Below, in pieces: positions 27,201-40,302 of a stretch of DNA of 64,000 nucleotides; the stretch's first letter is position 1, and every line of letters begins with the position of its first letter. Where the stretch lies: positions 4,657,230-4,721,229 of the forward strand of contig NC_086247.1 of the NCBI RefSeq assembly GCF_021018805.1. The letters are read 5' to 3'. The notes beneath the pieces are model-generated. The model worked only from the letters and a program-made list of their open reading frames with translations. It did not search any database and was not told the DNA's origin. This DNA comes from Prinia subflava. Taxonomy: Eukaryota; Chordata; Aves; Passeriformes; Cisticolidae. The position numbers and the translations under genes were made by a program.

Positions 27201-29207
27201 CTCATGAGCTTCTCTCAACTCTCTTACTTCAAAGATATTTTTGGAAAAGCATATCCCAAACTGCTGCAAGAGACCTGAAAAATTCTGGAAAAAACTTCCC
27301 TGGCACTGAAAACTTCTACTTCTTTTGTTTAGAAAGGATCAGGACAAAATGATCCTCTCTCCTTTCCTCTTTGCATGATGAGGATGCACATAAAGCCTCT
27401 CTTGGTTTGGATGTGAGGATGGTAAGTTAGCACTGAGGGGCATATCCCACATGCACAGTTTGGAGCTGTGCTTATGCAAACAGCAGCACTGATGTAGATG
27501 GCATCAGGAGGCTTAATTTAGTACTGCCCTCCCAGGGGCACAACTTTGGCACAACTTCTGGGCTGGGATGGCAACCAGGATCCCTGGAAGTACACTCAGG
27601 CTTTGTATTATGACTGCAAGAAAAAATTCCTTTTGATATGATATGGGTAACTTCCTTTCTACCTTCCTTTCTTAGATCCGTTCAAAACATCTTTTATCCT
27701 GCTTTTTTTCCTTTTTTAAAAAAATGAATAAAAAACCCCCAAACTCCCTTTTTCTTTATGGCCAAGTAAAAACCATTTGCCAGGCCCCTAGGTAATGCAA
27801 ATCCATGGATTTTTATAAAGTTAAAAATCTGGTCTCAGCAGGTGATAGGGCTTGGGAGGATTTTATGCTCCTGTTTTGTAGGTGGAAACACGATGCAGTT
27901 CTTTACACTTCACATGTAAATTCACAGAACGATACGTGACTTCAGAGGTAGACTAAGGAAGCCATAAAGTCTTCCCATACACTGAATTTTGAAGACTTTC
28001 AACTTCAGTTTTTTCAGCTTTGTCAACTTCCTATACTTTACAACCTCATTTTGTTATCCGGGTGTTCCACTGATGGGTATCCAATGTACCCACACAATCT
28101 CAAAACACATAAACCATGGAAAGATTGTGCCAGAGAGACCTTGTGATGCAGGGCTCTTTGCCTGACGTGGAGGGGAGGAACTAGTAATTTCTCGTCTCTG
28201 TTTCCATGTCCATGGGTCTCTAGAAGGTGGAGCAGCCACCACACCGTGTCTGCAGATGAACTGATAGCTCTGGCTGGCCTGTGCACAGAGCCTTGGGAAA
28301 ATAATTCTTAGAGAAGGGACTTAATCAGCTGCTGCACTAGGCTGATTTGCACATAATTGTGCCTGTCTTTTAAAAGCCAGAGATAAAAGGACAGAATTTG
28401 ACACCTGCTCATTGCTGGTTTTCCCAGCAGCTCTCCAGGCTGGAGCACAGTGGCAGGGTTTGAGCGAGGAAAAAGGTTTTGCCACCCGGTTTGTCAATGA
28501 AAAGGAGAGGGGTTTGCAGGAATGCTTTTGCAGCACTTGACAGATGAAGCCCAAGGCATGGCTCAAAGTCTAGGGTATGGAGAGGATTTAATTTTTTACT
28601 CTGTCTAGCTGAACTCAGTGTATCTTTTCTTCTCTTTCCCACAATGACATATTTGCAGTTTTATTAAAACACAAAGTTTTCATCCTCTGTGCACTCTGTT
28701 GTGCTGGTATTTGAGGTTTCCTTTCCCTCCAAATGCTGTGATGGGAAAGAAAGGATTTCTAGGCTCTTACATTAAGTCTTTTCTCCGAGAATTCTCCTTT
28801 AAACACCATTATTTTTATTTCAATTTACTTTTCCATGTGGCTGGGTTTTCTTTTATCCCCTCTACACTCTTCCTGCATGTCCTGTAAATCCTCAAGCTTT
28901 ACCTTTGGTTTAGTGTAAGAGTTGTTACTGTAAGGAGCTGTACCTCAATGAGCCAGCATGGGGATTTTGAAAACTTATAATTAAGATGTTTTTCTCTATC
29001 TTCTGGAAGTCACCTTCCCTCTTAGCTCTTTTTGGTAGTTTATTAGTTAATTTCTGCTTAGTGAGAATTCCTTACTTTTATTCCCAGGGCAGGTTAACTC
29101 CTCCCTAAAATGTCTCAGTGTCCCCATGTAGAAAGCTGGTGCAGTGCTCACTTCCTTGTCCCACCGGATTTGAGATACATAAATAAATAATTTTTAAATT
29201 TGTTTAG
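24242..29207. other. Intronic sequence, nothing firmly recognised
   Basis: About 5 kb without a named element. A 140-residue plus-strand frame (26,856-27,278) has no recognisable domain. The DNA around 26,890-27,190 has some CpG and mixed composition, and could be a conserved noncoding block (see findings). Confidence 0.35.
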
Positions 29208-29545
29208 GGTTAGTTGTTTGGGGTTTTTTTTGTTGGTGGTTTTTGTTTGTTTGTGGGTTTTTTTGTTTGTTTTTTAATTTAATTGTTTCTGATTCTCTAG
29301 CAGTGCCATCTTCACAGCCCAGGAGAACAGGTCTGTGTAGTTCTAAATGCAATACAAATTGCTCTGCTGAGCTCTTAGCAGCATGAGTATTTTGGTCCCT
29401 AAGAGCTCATAGTCTTTGTCCCTGAGTGCTTCTAGTCTATCATTTTATATCTACATCTATATAAATATATAGATATATACACATGTACAAATATATGTAT
29501 GTCTGTGTTGTATGCTATAAAGATACATATGGTATATGTAAAAAA
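29208..29545. repeat. Low-complexity cluster: T/G-rich then TA-rich
   Basis: A run of TTTG/TTTTTTG-like sequence (29,208-29,285) is followed, after about 155 bp of ordinary sequence, by a TATA/ATATAGA-rich tract (29,441-29,540). Simple-sequence decay; no coding content. Confidence 0.7.
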
Positions 29546-31889
29546 AAAACGTGAGCAGGGAGGAGGAATAAGAAAAATAATATAACAGAGTGATGAGAGA
29601 GCAGTAGTTTTGCACACAGGTTGTAGCCCACAGGCAGCAGTGAGCACAATTTGCCACCTCTGCAGCAATCACCAGCTTTCTGTGGTTATTGCTGTGTGAC
29701 CTCAGCACGGCTTTCAGCTGGCACAGGAAAAGATGGGTCACTTTGTGGGAATTTAGCCTGGGCTGAACTTTACTGCTACACATAGAAAGCTGGGAATGAG
29801 ATCCTTGCAAGGTGCCCTGTGAACATAGCCAGGTCGTGGACCTACAGGATGATATTTGGTGCAAGGGCTTCAGGAGAATGGAAAGTTTGGAGGTGTCAAA
29901 AGCAGAGGAGAAGTGACTTTAATTTTTAAAGCATATAATCTAGTTAGTTCTCAGAGGAGGGCTTGGCAGTGTAGGCAGAGCAAAAAGGTCAGTTCTGGAG
30001 AAGTTTTCTAGAAAGTGGCATCAGAATTTAATCACAGGCTGGAGGTATGAGTCATGAGAGGATATCGAGTCAAAATGGAAGCTGAGATTGGCAGGAAGGA
30101 GTCTGATTTCATTTCTGAAATTAAGACAGGTATGGGGAGAAAAGGATTTCATGAAAAATTCAAGAGCTAGGTTTTGAGCATGTTCAGTTTTAGAAGTAGT
30201 AAATTATTAACAGAAATATCTCCAAGAAAGGCCAAAAGTAGTTTGGTTTGATGACTGTAGGCTTAAAGATGTCTTGTTTTCTCTAAGCTTGATTGTTATT
30301 TGAGTGTTCATATCCAATCTAACATGGAAAAATATGGATTTGTGTCACAGAGGACGACTGGAAACTTCCATCTTCATATATCTATCTTTTGTGCATTCAA
30401 ATTGGATTTTGAGATAGGTCATGATATAGCAGCAGGATGCAATCAGAATAAAGAAGTCATAGTAGGGTTTGAGAGTTTCCAGCTCACATCTGCCTGGATT
30501 ATTGTCTTATGCCTTAATGCAAAAGTGGACTAATCATACGTAGAGAAAATGGGGAAAAATTAACACAATCCACTGGCAAGTGAAACAACTGAGAGTCATC
30601 AGACTCAGATAAGCTGTGAGTGACATTTAAAGAAATTTCATGAAGAATAAGTTCATTTCAGTGGGCACCCCTGCTTCTGAGCCCCCCAGAGGGTGGGCAC
30701 TGGGCACAGGAGGTCTGGTGAGGTCACCCTGCCCTGCGCAGGGCGCCGCGGTGGCAGCGTCTGCGCCTGCCCGTGTTTGATATCCCTCACTGAGCTCAGC
30801 TCATTGCATTTCAGCCCTGCCTGGGACAAAGGAGGCCCCTGAGGCTCAGTGTCCTACTGCTCGTGTTTACACAGCCACTGAAATGTGGTAAATCATCTAC
30901 CTGCCTGTTAATAGGGGTTATACATTATCTCGTACCAGGCTGCGGCTGATCGACGAGGACACAGAAATTCTTATGGCCTGGACATGCAGTGTCCCGTGGT
31001 TATATTTTAGGACAAGTATGGAAAATGAGTCACAGGCCCACAGTTTTCCTTCAAATAATCAGTATAACTTTTTTTTTGCTTCTTAAAGCATCTTGCCCTG
31101 GTGTCCCTGTGCATCTGGGCATGGAGACCCTGCTGTTCCATCTGTCTTCTCACCTGCATTTCAGTTCCTTCTGCTTCATACAGTACCCTACAGATCTCTT
31201 CCTACAGGCCTCAGAAAAGACAATGATACTACACATAGGATTAGTTTAGCCAGCAACTTAAAAAAAAGCAAACTCCCTGTTAGGTGTTACCTCTGTAAGA
31301 ATCCACACCACACTTTGTGCTTGTTGAATGGGTAATGCAGAAAATACTGTTTCCCTTGAAATGGTAGAATATTCGGGAAAAAAAAATTCCACTTCCCTAT
31401 TGCCATATTCCTGTGTGACTGAACTCAGATATTTGACTTTTCATGCACAGAATTGAGTACAGGAGCCTAGTTTTGTGTCTCTGCTGTTAAATAGGCATTA
31501 CTTCTCTTGTGAGCATTGTAGTTCACTGCCATCTCCATAGCAAACGTGCCACAATCACCACCCTTATCACTGATTTCTAGAGCAGGTAACACTCCCTGGA
31601 GGTCGGCAATCCATCCAGTGTCTAGACTAAAAATGCTCTGAGGCTGACACATGCTCCCAAAACAGCACAAAGTGCTATGGGCTCCTTTTTTGCCATTAAC
31701 TTTTACAGCCACAAGTCAGAAACTCTGACAAAGTTGGCATGAGGCTTCTCAAAATCTCATCTACAGAGGGAGAGGTTTGTCCAACATCCATCACTGCAGA
31801 ATGGCAGGAAAAGAAGAGACAATTTAAAGTCTCATTAAGCAACCAGTGAGGAAAGATATGATTTGCTTTCCGTAAACTGTAGGTTAAGT
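29546..31889. other. Intronic sequence, nothing recognised, with a CpG-bearing patch
   Basis: No gene or named repeat recognised. At 30,720-30,775 the sequence becomes GC-rich with several CpGs (CTGCGCAGGGCGCCGCGG), unlike its surroundings. It could be a small regulatory element, but no transcript evidence is visible. Confidence 0.35.
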
Positions 31890-31998
31890 CATGTCATGGT
31901 GTGATTTTTAGGTTTGTCCTGTGCAGAACCAGAAGTTGGAAGTTGGACTCAATGATCCTTGTGTGTTCTCTTCTAATTCAGGGTATTCTATGATTCAG
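31890..31998 (+). mobile_element. CR1 LINE 3' terminus (short, truncated copy)
   Basis: GGACTCAATGATCCTTGTGTG, then TTCTAATTCAGGGTATTCTATGATTC, is a CR1 3' end with one terminal ATTCTATGATTC unit. It has the same structure and orientation as the copy at 17,999-18,098 and is better preserved. Confidence 0.8.
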
Positions 31999-34900
31999 TT
32001 CAGTTCCTGCAGAGGTTTTGCACAAAGCTGCCAATATACCAAAACCAGTGTTATATGACACATCCTAATATGTTTTAGTTTTGTTTAAATGTAATATAAG
32101 GCTTTTTCGACCCCCTCTCCATTTTTTTTCCCCACAGGTCTGGATAAGAATGCTCTGAAAGTAGTCCTGACTCAGACAAGTTATAGAAATAAAGTTTTCA
32201 ATAACTTAAAATAACATGCAAATCTCAGGCTTGTGAAATTTCAAACACAAGACCCACACTGTATGCCAGCCTGACCTCCTGCCTGAGTAGAAGATAATAA
32301 AAAGAGATTTTGTCAAACCTGCTTGTGATGAACAGATAAAAAAGGGTTGGCCCAAATTCATCAATGAGACTATTTAAGCACGCTGGGGCCATGTCATGGA
32401 ATATTTTAAAACAAGTCAAAAGGAGCTCAGGCTTACTGGAATACACAGAGCTTTGAGCATCTTAAAATTTTAAGGATCTGCCTTTGAGCATTTATATTAG
32501 GACTGGACACAAGCAGTATAAACCCTGAAGTGATTTTCACTTGATAGCAATTTGGGCAAAGCACCAAATCACAGGTTATCTTGGCTGCCAGAGGATGAGA
32601 CAAGCAGGTGCCACCCATGTGCCAGCAATTTCTTAGGGAAGGAGAAATGTCTGTCATAAAAGGCATGTGTGAAGTAAAATAACTCCCACCAAAACCAGGG
32701 AGGTTAAAATGAACTGACACATTTCTGAAATAAATCTGTTGCTAATGTGCATGCAGGTTTTAAGATCCCAAGTAGAAGCTGGAGGCAGTCAAACCCCAGA
32801 GCACGAGTCATGTTCGTGCTTCCCTCCTCCGCCAGCGTGACCCTATTATTGGAGTTAATGGAAGAAGGTTGTACCACATTTAGATGTTCATAGCCAAGAT
32901 GAAGTAGTGCTAAAACTGAATTCTGATCACATGTCTTGGAGTTTAAAATTGGACAGAAACATTGCACTGATTTGGAGAAAGAAATCTTACTCAGGGCAAA
33001 TGGCAAGGTTGATTCACTTTTGCAAGTGAATCCCAGGGGATTCTGCAGCATCCTCAGCCCGCTGCCATCACAGAGTTAAGAACAGACACAAACTGGGAAC
33101 AATTTGGCAAGCATGATAATGGGACCAGTTGGGACCTGTCATCAGCATACTGGGCACTGCAAAAGAGTGATTAAATAGGAAGACACGGACAATTATCAAA
33201 GACTAATTGCTTATTGTTGCTAGAACTATATTTTAAATGTGTTTTTCTTTTTAATTGCTTTTGGAGGAAATAAAGTGTCCTTAATTTAATTCTAAAATGT
33301 TTGGGAATGGGAAGTCTGCCAGGAACAGGGCAGCTCAGAGGTCTTGTGAAAGCAATTGCCTCTTTCACCAGCCTAAATTCATTTCCAGTTATCCTATCCT
33401 CTGCCAACTTTCCTTTTTTCTGGTTCATGCCCCGATGTTGGCTGAAGGTCTCTGGGTTGTTGGTACTTGCAGGAAGCTGCAATGGTTTGTTCATATCCTT
33501 TCCTGTATTTTTCATTCATCACTGTCCAAGGGCCTTGACCCAAAGAGGAGCTGAACCCTTCAGGTCCACAGAGGGTTTGGAGCAGCAGGCTCTGAGCATA
33601 AGGGCAGTGTTTAGGACAGGACTAGCAGTGGTTGACAAGGTGAGATATCTGTGTAGTTTGAACCTGTTACAACACACACATCTGTATGCCTCTGTGCTCT
33701 GGTGATACTGACTGCAGGGTTATATATATAGTGACTATTTTGTCAGTATAACAATGAATGAATATGAGGATGTTATTCCAAATTAAGATGTTCAGGTTTG
33801 GTGCAAGGAGCAGGTCCAAATCACAAACAGAGGGTTTAATGCAAATAGCTAAGAGGGTCTTGTGTTATTAAATAACCATTCATCTTTTTCCTGATGAAAG
33901 TGACAGGGAACACCGTTTTTATATTCATAGAAATATCTTTTGTATGGATGTATTCAGCTCTGGAAGTGCTGCAGGACCTCATCATGGACAAATGAATGTA
34001 ACCAAATCTGCCTCTCTGCGTGCAAATAATTTGCAGGAACCGTTTGGAAAATGAAAGGAAACTCATCTACATTAGGGAGAACAAGTGCAAAGAGGGGAAG
34101 CAGAAACAGTGTTTAGGTTCATACTTTTGAGGAGACACAGGAAAATCCAGGGATCCCATTGTCTCAATAGAGTGCCACATGTCACCTGCCCCTCTGAGCT
34201 GCCCCCAAAACCAAGCTGATAAATCTGTGGCTGACTTGACACAGAGCATGAGGGGAGGGATGGGAAACTTGCCTGTGTGGAGACAGGCAGGATCTGCTCT
34301 GTACAGGGAGTTTGCCTGTGGTACAGATTTTTTCCTCTTTTCCAATCTTTTCTTGCATCTGCATAAAATGTAAGATCAGAAATGGAGAGAATTGATTAAA
34401 CCTATTTCTGAATAAGTTATTTCCAAACAGAATTCCCTTTTCATTGTTAACTTCCTTGCAAAGTCCTGAACAAATACTCTTGCAAAAATGGTTAAGGAAA
34501 AAAAAAAAAAGAGAAGTTGTTCCAGACACCATGGCTGGCCCTTTCTGTGTTCTTTTAAAGCAATTAGAAGGAAAGCTGGCCTGGGCAAACATTTTAATCA
34601 GCATTTTAGAATGCTTAAACACAGAAAAACTGAATCATTCCATGAGACCTTCATTGCAGCAACTCTAGCATGGGCTCTTGATCTTTGGCTTTCCTCCATC
34701 AAAGTACCTGATGAAATTATCCAGAAATGTCAGTGATGCTGCTGCTCTCTCCCTTCCCCAGGCCTTGGGTCTCCTGGGTCGCAGACCAAGATGAGTACAT
34801 TAGTATTTTTTAATTAACAATTGCAATGGTTGATTGACAAAATACCCTAACTATAACAGCAAAGCTGGACAAGACTTATTTTCAGATTTTAAAGATCTTT

Positions 34901-37517
34901 TTTACCTTTTATGTGAATGCTGTTTACTCATCTGGGCATCTCATGCCTTGAGTTTTGTTGGTCAATTTGTTTGTGCAAAGCCATTCCTTTGAGGTGTTTG
35001 CTCAAAGGGCTGGGCCAAGTTCCCAGCTGCAGAGAATGGCAGAGGTCAGTGCCTGTGCATCACCTGGGGATTTAACATCCAGTTTAAAGGGAAATATCCA
35101 ATGGAAATTTCTCCATCCCTCCTCTCTAAAGATGAACAAAACCACCCCCTCTTTCTCTGCAGCCTGTTTTTTAAAATCAGCTCAAAGATGAGTGAGGAGA
35201 GAAAACACTGCTGGAATATGCATTTCCACTGCGATTAAATGTATTTGTATGTGGCTTTCCAAAATTAAACTTTGTCAGTGGCAAAGAGGGACTTGGGTGT
35301 GAAAATGCAATTAATCATGACTCAGGACTCTTGATGTACAGGGGGACCAATGAGTTCTGAGTTCTTGCATGGGAACTTGAAATAGTGGCAAAAACACCTT
35401 ACTGTGTGTTAATATGAGCAGAGTAAATAACACAAAATGTTATTAATGTTTGGTATTTATTTCCAAGCGGCCCCTTTGGGTGATGTAGACAGAAGTGCAC
35501 CTGGCAGGTGATGGTAAATGATGTGCTTCTTGTGGAATAGTCAGTGTCTTCCTGTTAGTAACATTCATTCCCTTTTCTTAAGAGTTCTGAAGTCCTGAAA
35601 GAAGGGCATTATAAGAATACTGATGTATTATTTTCACATAATGGTCTCACACACTTCCTGTGGTGTCAATAAGCATCACCCACCAGCTGGACCATGGAGT
35701 AGTTTTTCTGTCTTAAATATTAATTCATGGAGATCCTAAAAGGCTTGGCAAAGGCTGTCAATGAAAAAGCAAGGCTTTCCAATTACCCTTCTCAGTGGTT
35801 GTAGCAGCCTCATCCTCTGCCTTCCAAAGTCTGTGGGATAACATTTTCTCCCTTGATACAACAATCACTTAGGGAAGGTCCTAGAGAGAAAAGGGAATGG
35901 CCCCATGCCTGTCCATTATGTGTGGCAGAGACAATGTGTGTCCTTTTTCATGGGTGTCAGGCACTGCAGGGAAATTTTGGCACCCAGGGATGGCAACATA
36001 GTGGGTATTGTAGGTAAATGAACAGGAAAAGGGGTGGGGAGGACAGCATTCCATTGGCTTATTGCATTGCTTCAAAAATTATTGAACTTTTAATTATAAG
36101 GAGGTTGGGAGATTGCTAGGTCTTTATGCTTTTTTTTTTCTCCCCCTTCTGTCATCCAGATTTTATGCTGCCACTTTTAAAATGCAATTTATACATGCAG
36201 TTGGAATGAAACTTGGTCCTTCTAATTTTCTGGAGTGCTGTTTCTCTCAGATCTGAGTCTTTGTAGGATGGAGATTCAGCCACGACTGATTTCTGTGCTA
36301 GTGACTGCATGTTCTGATTCAGAGCTCCTGTGCTCCGAAGCCAATAATGATTCACTCTCACAGCAGTGGTGTGAGCAGTCTCAGCTTTTATATGCCATCT
36401 GTGTGAGGGAGCTGAATCTGCAGAAACGGGACCCTGTGCACATGGCTTTTCCTCTGCTCATGGATGAAAATATTAAAGCAGATCCGTATGGTCCATGAGA
36501 TGTTTTCTGTGTCAGGAAGGGAGTAAAGCTGCCTGTCAAACCAAGCTGTTCTCTCTGATGAAAGGGGGCTGTTTTTAAACACTCCTTTCCATAGTATTTT
36601 GCACGCCAGCCATGTGTGCTTTCTCATCTGACATCTCATTGAGATCCTTGGCTCCGGTACTGCAGGAGGGAAGTGTGTTCTGGGAAGGAAGGAAATTATC
36701 TCTCAATATGTACACAAACACGTGTGCACACACACAGAGTCTTAGATCAATCTAAATGAATTGAATTTTTTTTTTTTTTTTTTTTTAGGAATGTGAAAAA
36801 AAATTAATCTGGTTGAGCCAGACTTAATTGCTTCCCTTTTGTTTGGATTTTCTATTTTCTCATGAAGATATTAGAAAGAAATGCTCTGAGCTATTATTAG
36901 ATACAAAGGTAGAGATAGAGGGCAAAGGGTTCATTTACAATTCCTACAGGAAGCCATTGAAGCTAAAAGGCAACTGATGAGCAGCTTGAAAATATAGATT
37001 TATCCACTAAGCTTAGGGAGTATTTCCAAAGGTTTGTGCTGGTCTGGGGATCTAACCCTTTGTGCAGCTGCAAAACCCACTGGATGGAGGAAGCACAAAA
37101 CAAGTGGGGTGGTTTTTTTTGTTTTGGTTTTTTTTTTTTTTTTTTAGTTAATGAAAGGAGTCACCTTGCAGGGAGAAGCTTGAAAACACAAACTGATATA
37201 ATGTAATGCATTGATATAAATGCACTGCTTTTGAAGGAAGCAACTGGACTTCAGCTCTGTGCCAGGAGACTGAGAAGCATAAAGGTTATCCACATTCTTT
37301 GTGTTTTGAGAAACTCAAGTCAGTTAATCCCTGATAATGGGACACCATTATAACCACTGCTTCCCATCCATGATCTTAGAGCAATAATGCAAAAAGCAAA
37401 TTGGTCATGTTGGGCAGAGCAGCCCATGGCATTAGAGTGTGTTATTGCAGAAGAAATCCAATGCCAAAAAGGTTTTCTTGCCCTTCCCTAAAATGCAGTG
37501 GTGATTATCACTTCCTT
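31999..37517. other. Intronic sequence, nothing recognised
   Basis: About 5.5 kb of AT-rich sequence. It contains poly-A (34,497-34,510) and poly-T (36,767-36,786; 37,119-37,145) runs and a short CA run near 36,724. Open frames up to 146 residues (34,182-34,622 minus) cross these runs and have no domain. I see no exon of the host gene. Confidence 0.35.
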
Positions 37518-37795
37518 TCAGAGAATCACAGAGATGGGCAGGGACCTCTGGAAATCATGTGGTCCCATCCCTGTTCAAGCAGGGCCACCTAAAGCCACTT
37601 GCCATGGACCATGTGCAGGTGGCTTTTGAACCTCCCTGAGCAACCTGGGGAGGTGCCAGAGTGGGTCACCTTCACAGTAAAGAAAGTATTTCCTGATGGT
37701 CAGAGGGAAGCTCCTGTGTTTCAGTGTGCACATTGCTCTGATCCTAGATGCTGAGAATTTTGGATTCTTGGTGCTGACAGGCACAGAACTTCAGG
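37518..37795 (-). mobile_element. CR1 LINE 3' fragment, second subfamily
   Basis: The plus strand shows the reverse complement of a CR1 3' region: GAATCACAGAGATGGGCAGGGACCTCTGGAAATCAT, TTCAAGCAGGGCCACCTAAAGCC, GGCTTTTGAACCTCCCTGAG, GTCACCTTCACAGTAAAGAAAG, TTTCCTGATGGTCAGAGGGAAGCTCCTGTGTTTCAGTGTG. The wording differs from the copy at 19,943 (CAAGCAGGGCCACCTA-type), which indicates a different CR1 subfamily. Confidence 0.85.
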
Positions 37796-38349
37796 GAAGC
37801 ACTGCATTTGACCTGAGACCTTAAAACAGGCTTCCAAAAATGCATGATAGTACTGGGATCATGGAGAGGTAGTTTGGATGGTATTGTGTGATCTCACAGG
37901 GTGAAAAATTAGATTTGGGAGTTTCATGTATACTGATATATGGGAGCCAAGATAAAGAACTTTGGGTGTAGATTAGTTGTCTTTTTGCACCTTCTTCTTC
38001 CCTCTTCTTCACGAATCTGGGTGGTTTTATGTCACTGGGTGAAAGAAGTTGGCATTGTGGGTTTTGGGTGGTCACAATTGAATTAGAAGCATAAATAATA
38101 TAGATATCAACTTGTTATTGGATAATTAAGGCTTAAATAACCTTGAGCAGACACCATTTTAGCTCACTTTCTCGACTTTTTTTAGAGAGAACTCACATCT
38201 CGTGAGCTTGTAATAGATAAGGATAATACATTTCAGAGTGAGGCTTCAAAAACAACATCTCCTGAGTTTTATTCACCCTGACCTTGGAGCGGGAATGAGA
38301 CGGGAATTCCAGCAGTCAGCCTCACAAGGCATCACCTCCAGGTGTTCAC

Positions 38350-38545
38350 CTACATTGCTGAGATCCCCTGGAGTCTTCCCCAGCCTGAGCAGTCCCAGTT
38401 CTCACACCCTGTCCTCACGGGGGAGATGCTCCAGTCCCTTAATCCTCTTCATGACCCTGAACTGGAGTCTCTCCAGTGTCCCCATGTCTCTCTTGTAAAG
38501 AGGAGCCCAGAACTGGACACAGCACTCCAGTGCTCCTCAACAGTG
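38350..38545 (-). mobile_element. CR1 LINE internal fragment
   Basis: The plus strand reads CTTCCCCAGCCTGAGCAGTCCCAG, CTCACACCCTGTCCTCACGGGGGAGATGCTCCAGTCCCTTAATC, GAACTGGAGTCTCTCCAGTGTCC, GGAGCCCAGAACTGGACACAGCACTCCAGTG. This is the reverse complement of the CR1 segment just upstream of the 3' end. A 23-bp poly-A run follows at 38,559-38,581. Confidence 0.8.
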
Positions 38546-38581
38546 TTCTAATTGTCACAAAAAAAAAAAAAAAAAAAAAAA

Positions 38582-40078
38582 GGAAGTTTTGGAACAGGAG
38601 TTGTTCCAACTCATAAGCCAACACTGGTTTTGGACAGCTTCAGCTTGAACACTGAAGGGGTTTTTTGTGGTTTTTTTGCCAAACCTCTTTTATCTGATGC
38701 TGCATTTGGGCAGTTTTGGTCAACGAGGGGTTTTCATCTGGGTACCTCAGCTTTGCTGGCCTGACCTCTGGAATAAATGTTCCTTTCTGAACTTTCTTCT
38801 TCTTTGGCAATGGCTTTAGTTTATTTTTTATCCAGTGGCTGCGTTGAGGCTTGTTCAGTTTGCCAGGCTAAAGGGCATCACAAGAACATGCATCATTTTG
38901 TACTTTTTGTCTAAGACAACAAAACTAAGTTTAAAAAAATCACTTTGGTGTAATTTTTTTTTCTGTGAAAACTCCTGAAGCATAAAAAAAGTGTCTTTCC
39001 TTAAAGAGGGGATATTACGAATGTAAATCCAACGCAGAGGAATAAGATGATGTATGTCAAAAGGCAAGCAACCCAGGAGGAGCTGGAGTGATGGAAATGC
39101 CTCACGGGCATATGAGATTGTGGGGATAGGTATTCACACAAAGGATGCTTTCTTACATGTGCCCAGGGCTTTCTCTTATCTCTGAACATGAACCCACAGT
39201 GAAATAGAAATGTTCCTGTATTAATAGTGCATTGGAGATAACCCTCATCTGAAAAATACAGTAATACTGCACAACTGGGAACCCTTTCAGAGCAGGGAAT
39301 TGGACTGGCAATTTCATAGTGTGTTGGTAATGAAACATTTTGGTTCTGTATAAGCAAATGGGCAAGGTTAATGGACACATTACTCTGGCTGTCATTGTCC
39401 CAGCAGTAACCAATTTAGAGGCTTTATATTTTCTGCTGTCCCAGTAAGGGGAAGAAAAGTAGAAAATTAAAAATAGAAATCCCAGAGTGATTTAAAGTGC
39501 AAAGCGTGAACGAGCTTGTAGTACTCTGGTATAATTTTAAAATCCCTCTTTTCCTTATAATCTGGATTTAAATATATGTATTACATTGCAAATTCTGCTG
39601 ATGTCTGTCCTGCTCCAAAAGCTCACCTCCATACAGAAGGATTTATTTTGGCTGTAGCACATGCACATGGGCCTCCAGCCCTGGATTTCTGTAGCTGCTG
39701 TTTGTATTGGTGGTTCCTGTTTGTATTTCCCTTCACCTCATGCTGTTGATTTGCAGCACCATGAGAAATGGTCTGTGGCTTTGGCCTTCAAGGGGGGAGG
39801 TTAAAAAAATATCTTCTGGAGCCTGTGTATAGATCATAATTGGTTTTTTTTCATAGCTCTTTCAACAGCTGTGGGCAGATCTCAGGCCCTCATGAGCTGT
39901 TTTTTCTCAAATAGGTGCCCTAAAGAACAGCACAGCATTGGATTTTCTTTCCCAAAATTACCTGTCTCCCACTCCTGGTTTCACTGAGGTTACTTTTTTC
40001 TGGTTGAGCCTCCTGTCGAGATGAATGCTGTTTCTGAAGCAGGTCCAGCCTAACGAGGACTCATTTCGTGATTTGCAG
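38582..40078 (+). other. Intron end upstream of the penultimate TRAPPC9 exon
   Basis: No repeat family recognised. The intron closes with a pyrimidine-containing stretch (CTCATTTCGTGATTTGCAG) whose AG is at 40,077-40,078, a good acceptor for the exon that begins at 40,079. Confidence 0.6.
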
Positions 40079-40302
40079 ACATCCTGGTTGATGGCAAGGT
40101 CTGTGACTGCGACGCCGTGGTGACGTGCCAGGTGGGGGACCCTGTCCCCTTGCAGGTGAAGCTGACCAACTGGAGCAAGCACAGCGTGGGGCCCTTTGCT
40201 CTGACCATGATGCCCTACCAGGATTACCAGAATGGGGTGCACAACTACGACCTGCAGGATGCCATCACCTTTGTGGGGTCCAACACCTTCCACATCGATA
40301 CC
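40079..40302 (+). CDS. TRAPPC9: TRAPPC9 penultimate coding exon (partial gene)
   Basis: The gene product is a subunit of the TRAPP II tethering complex at the Golgi, also linked to NF-kappaB signalling (NIBP). The exon is 224 bp: two bases completing a split codon, then 74 codons, with the acceptor AG at 40,077-40,078 and the donor GTGAGT from 40,303. The peptide contains [15 protein letters not shown] and [20 protein letters not shown], which I recognise as the beta-sandwich-rich C-terminal part of TRAPPC9. Codons use G/C third positions, unlike the surrounding intron. It ends in phase 0, which matches the start of the exon at 56,328. The identification is from memory of the family and strengthened by the fit of both exons. 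The upstream exons are outside the window. Confidence 0.87.
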
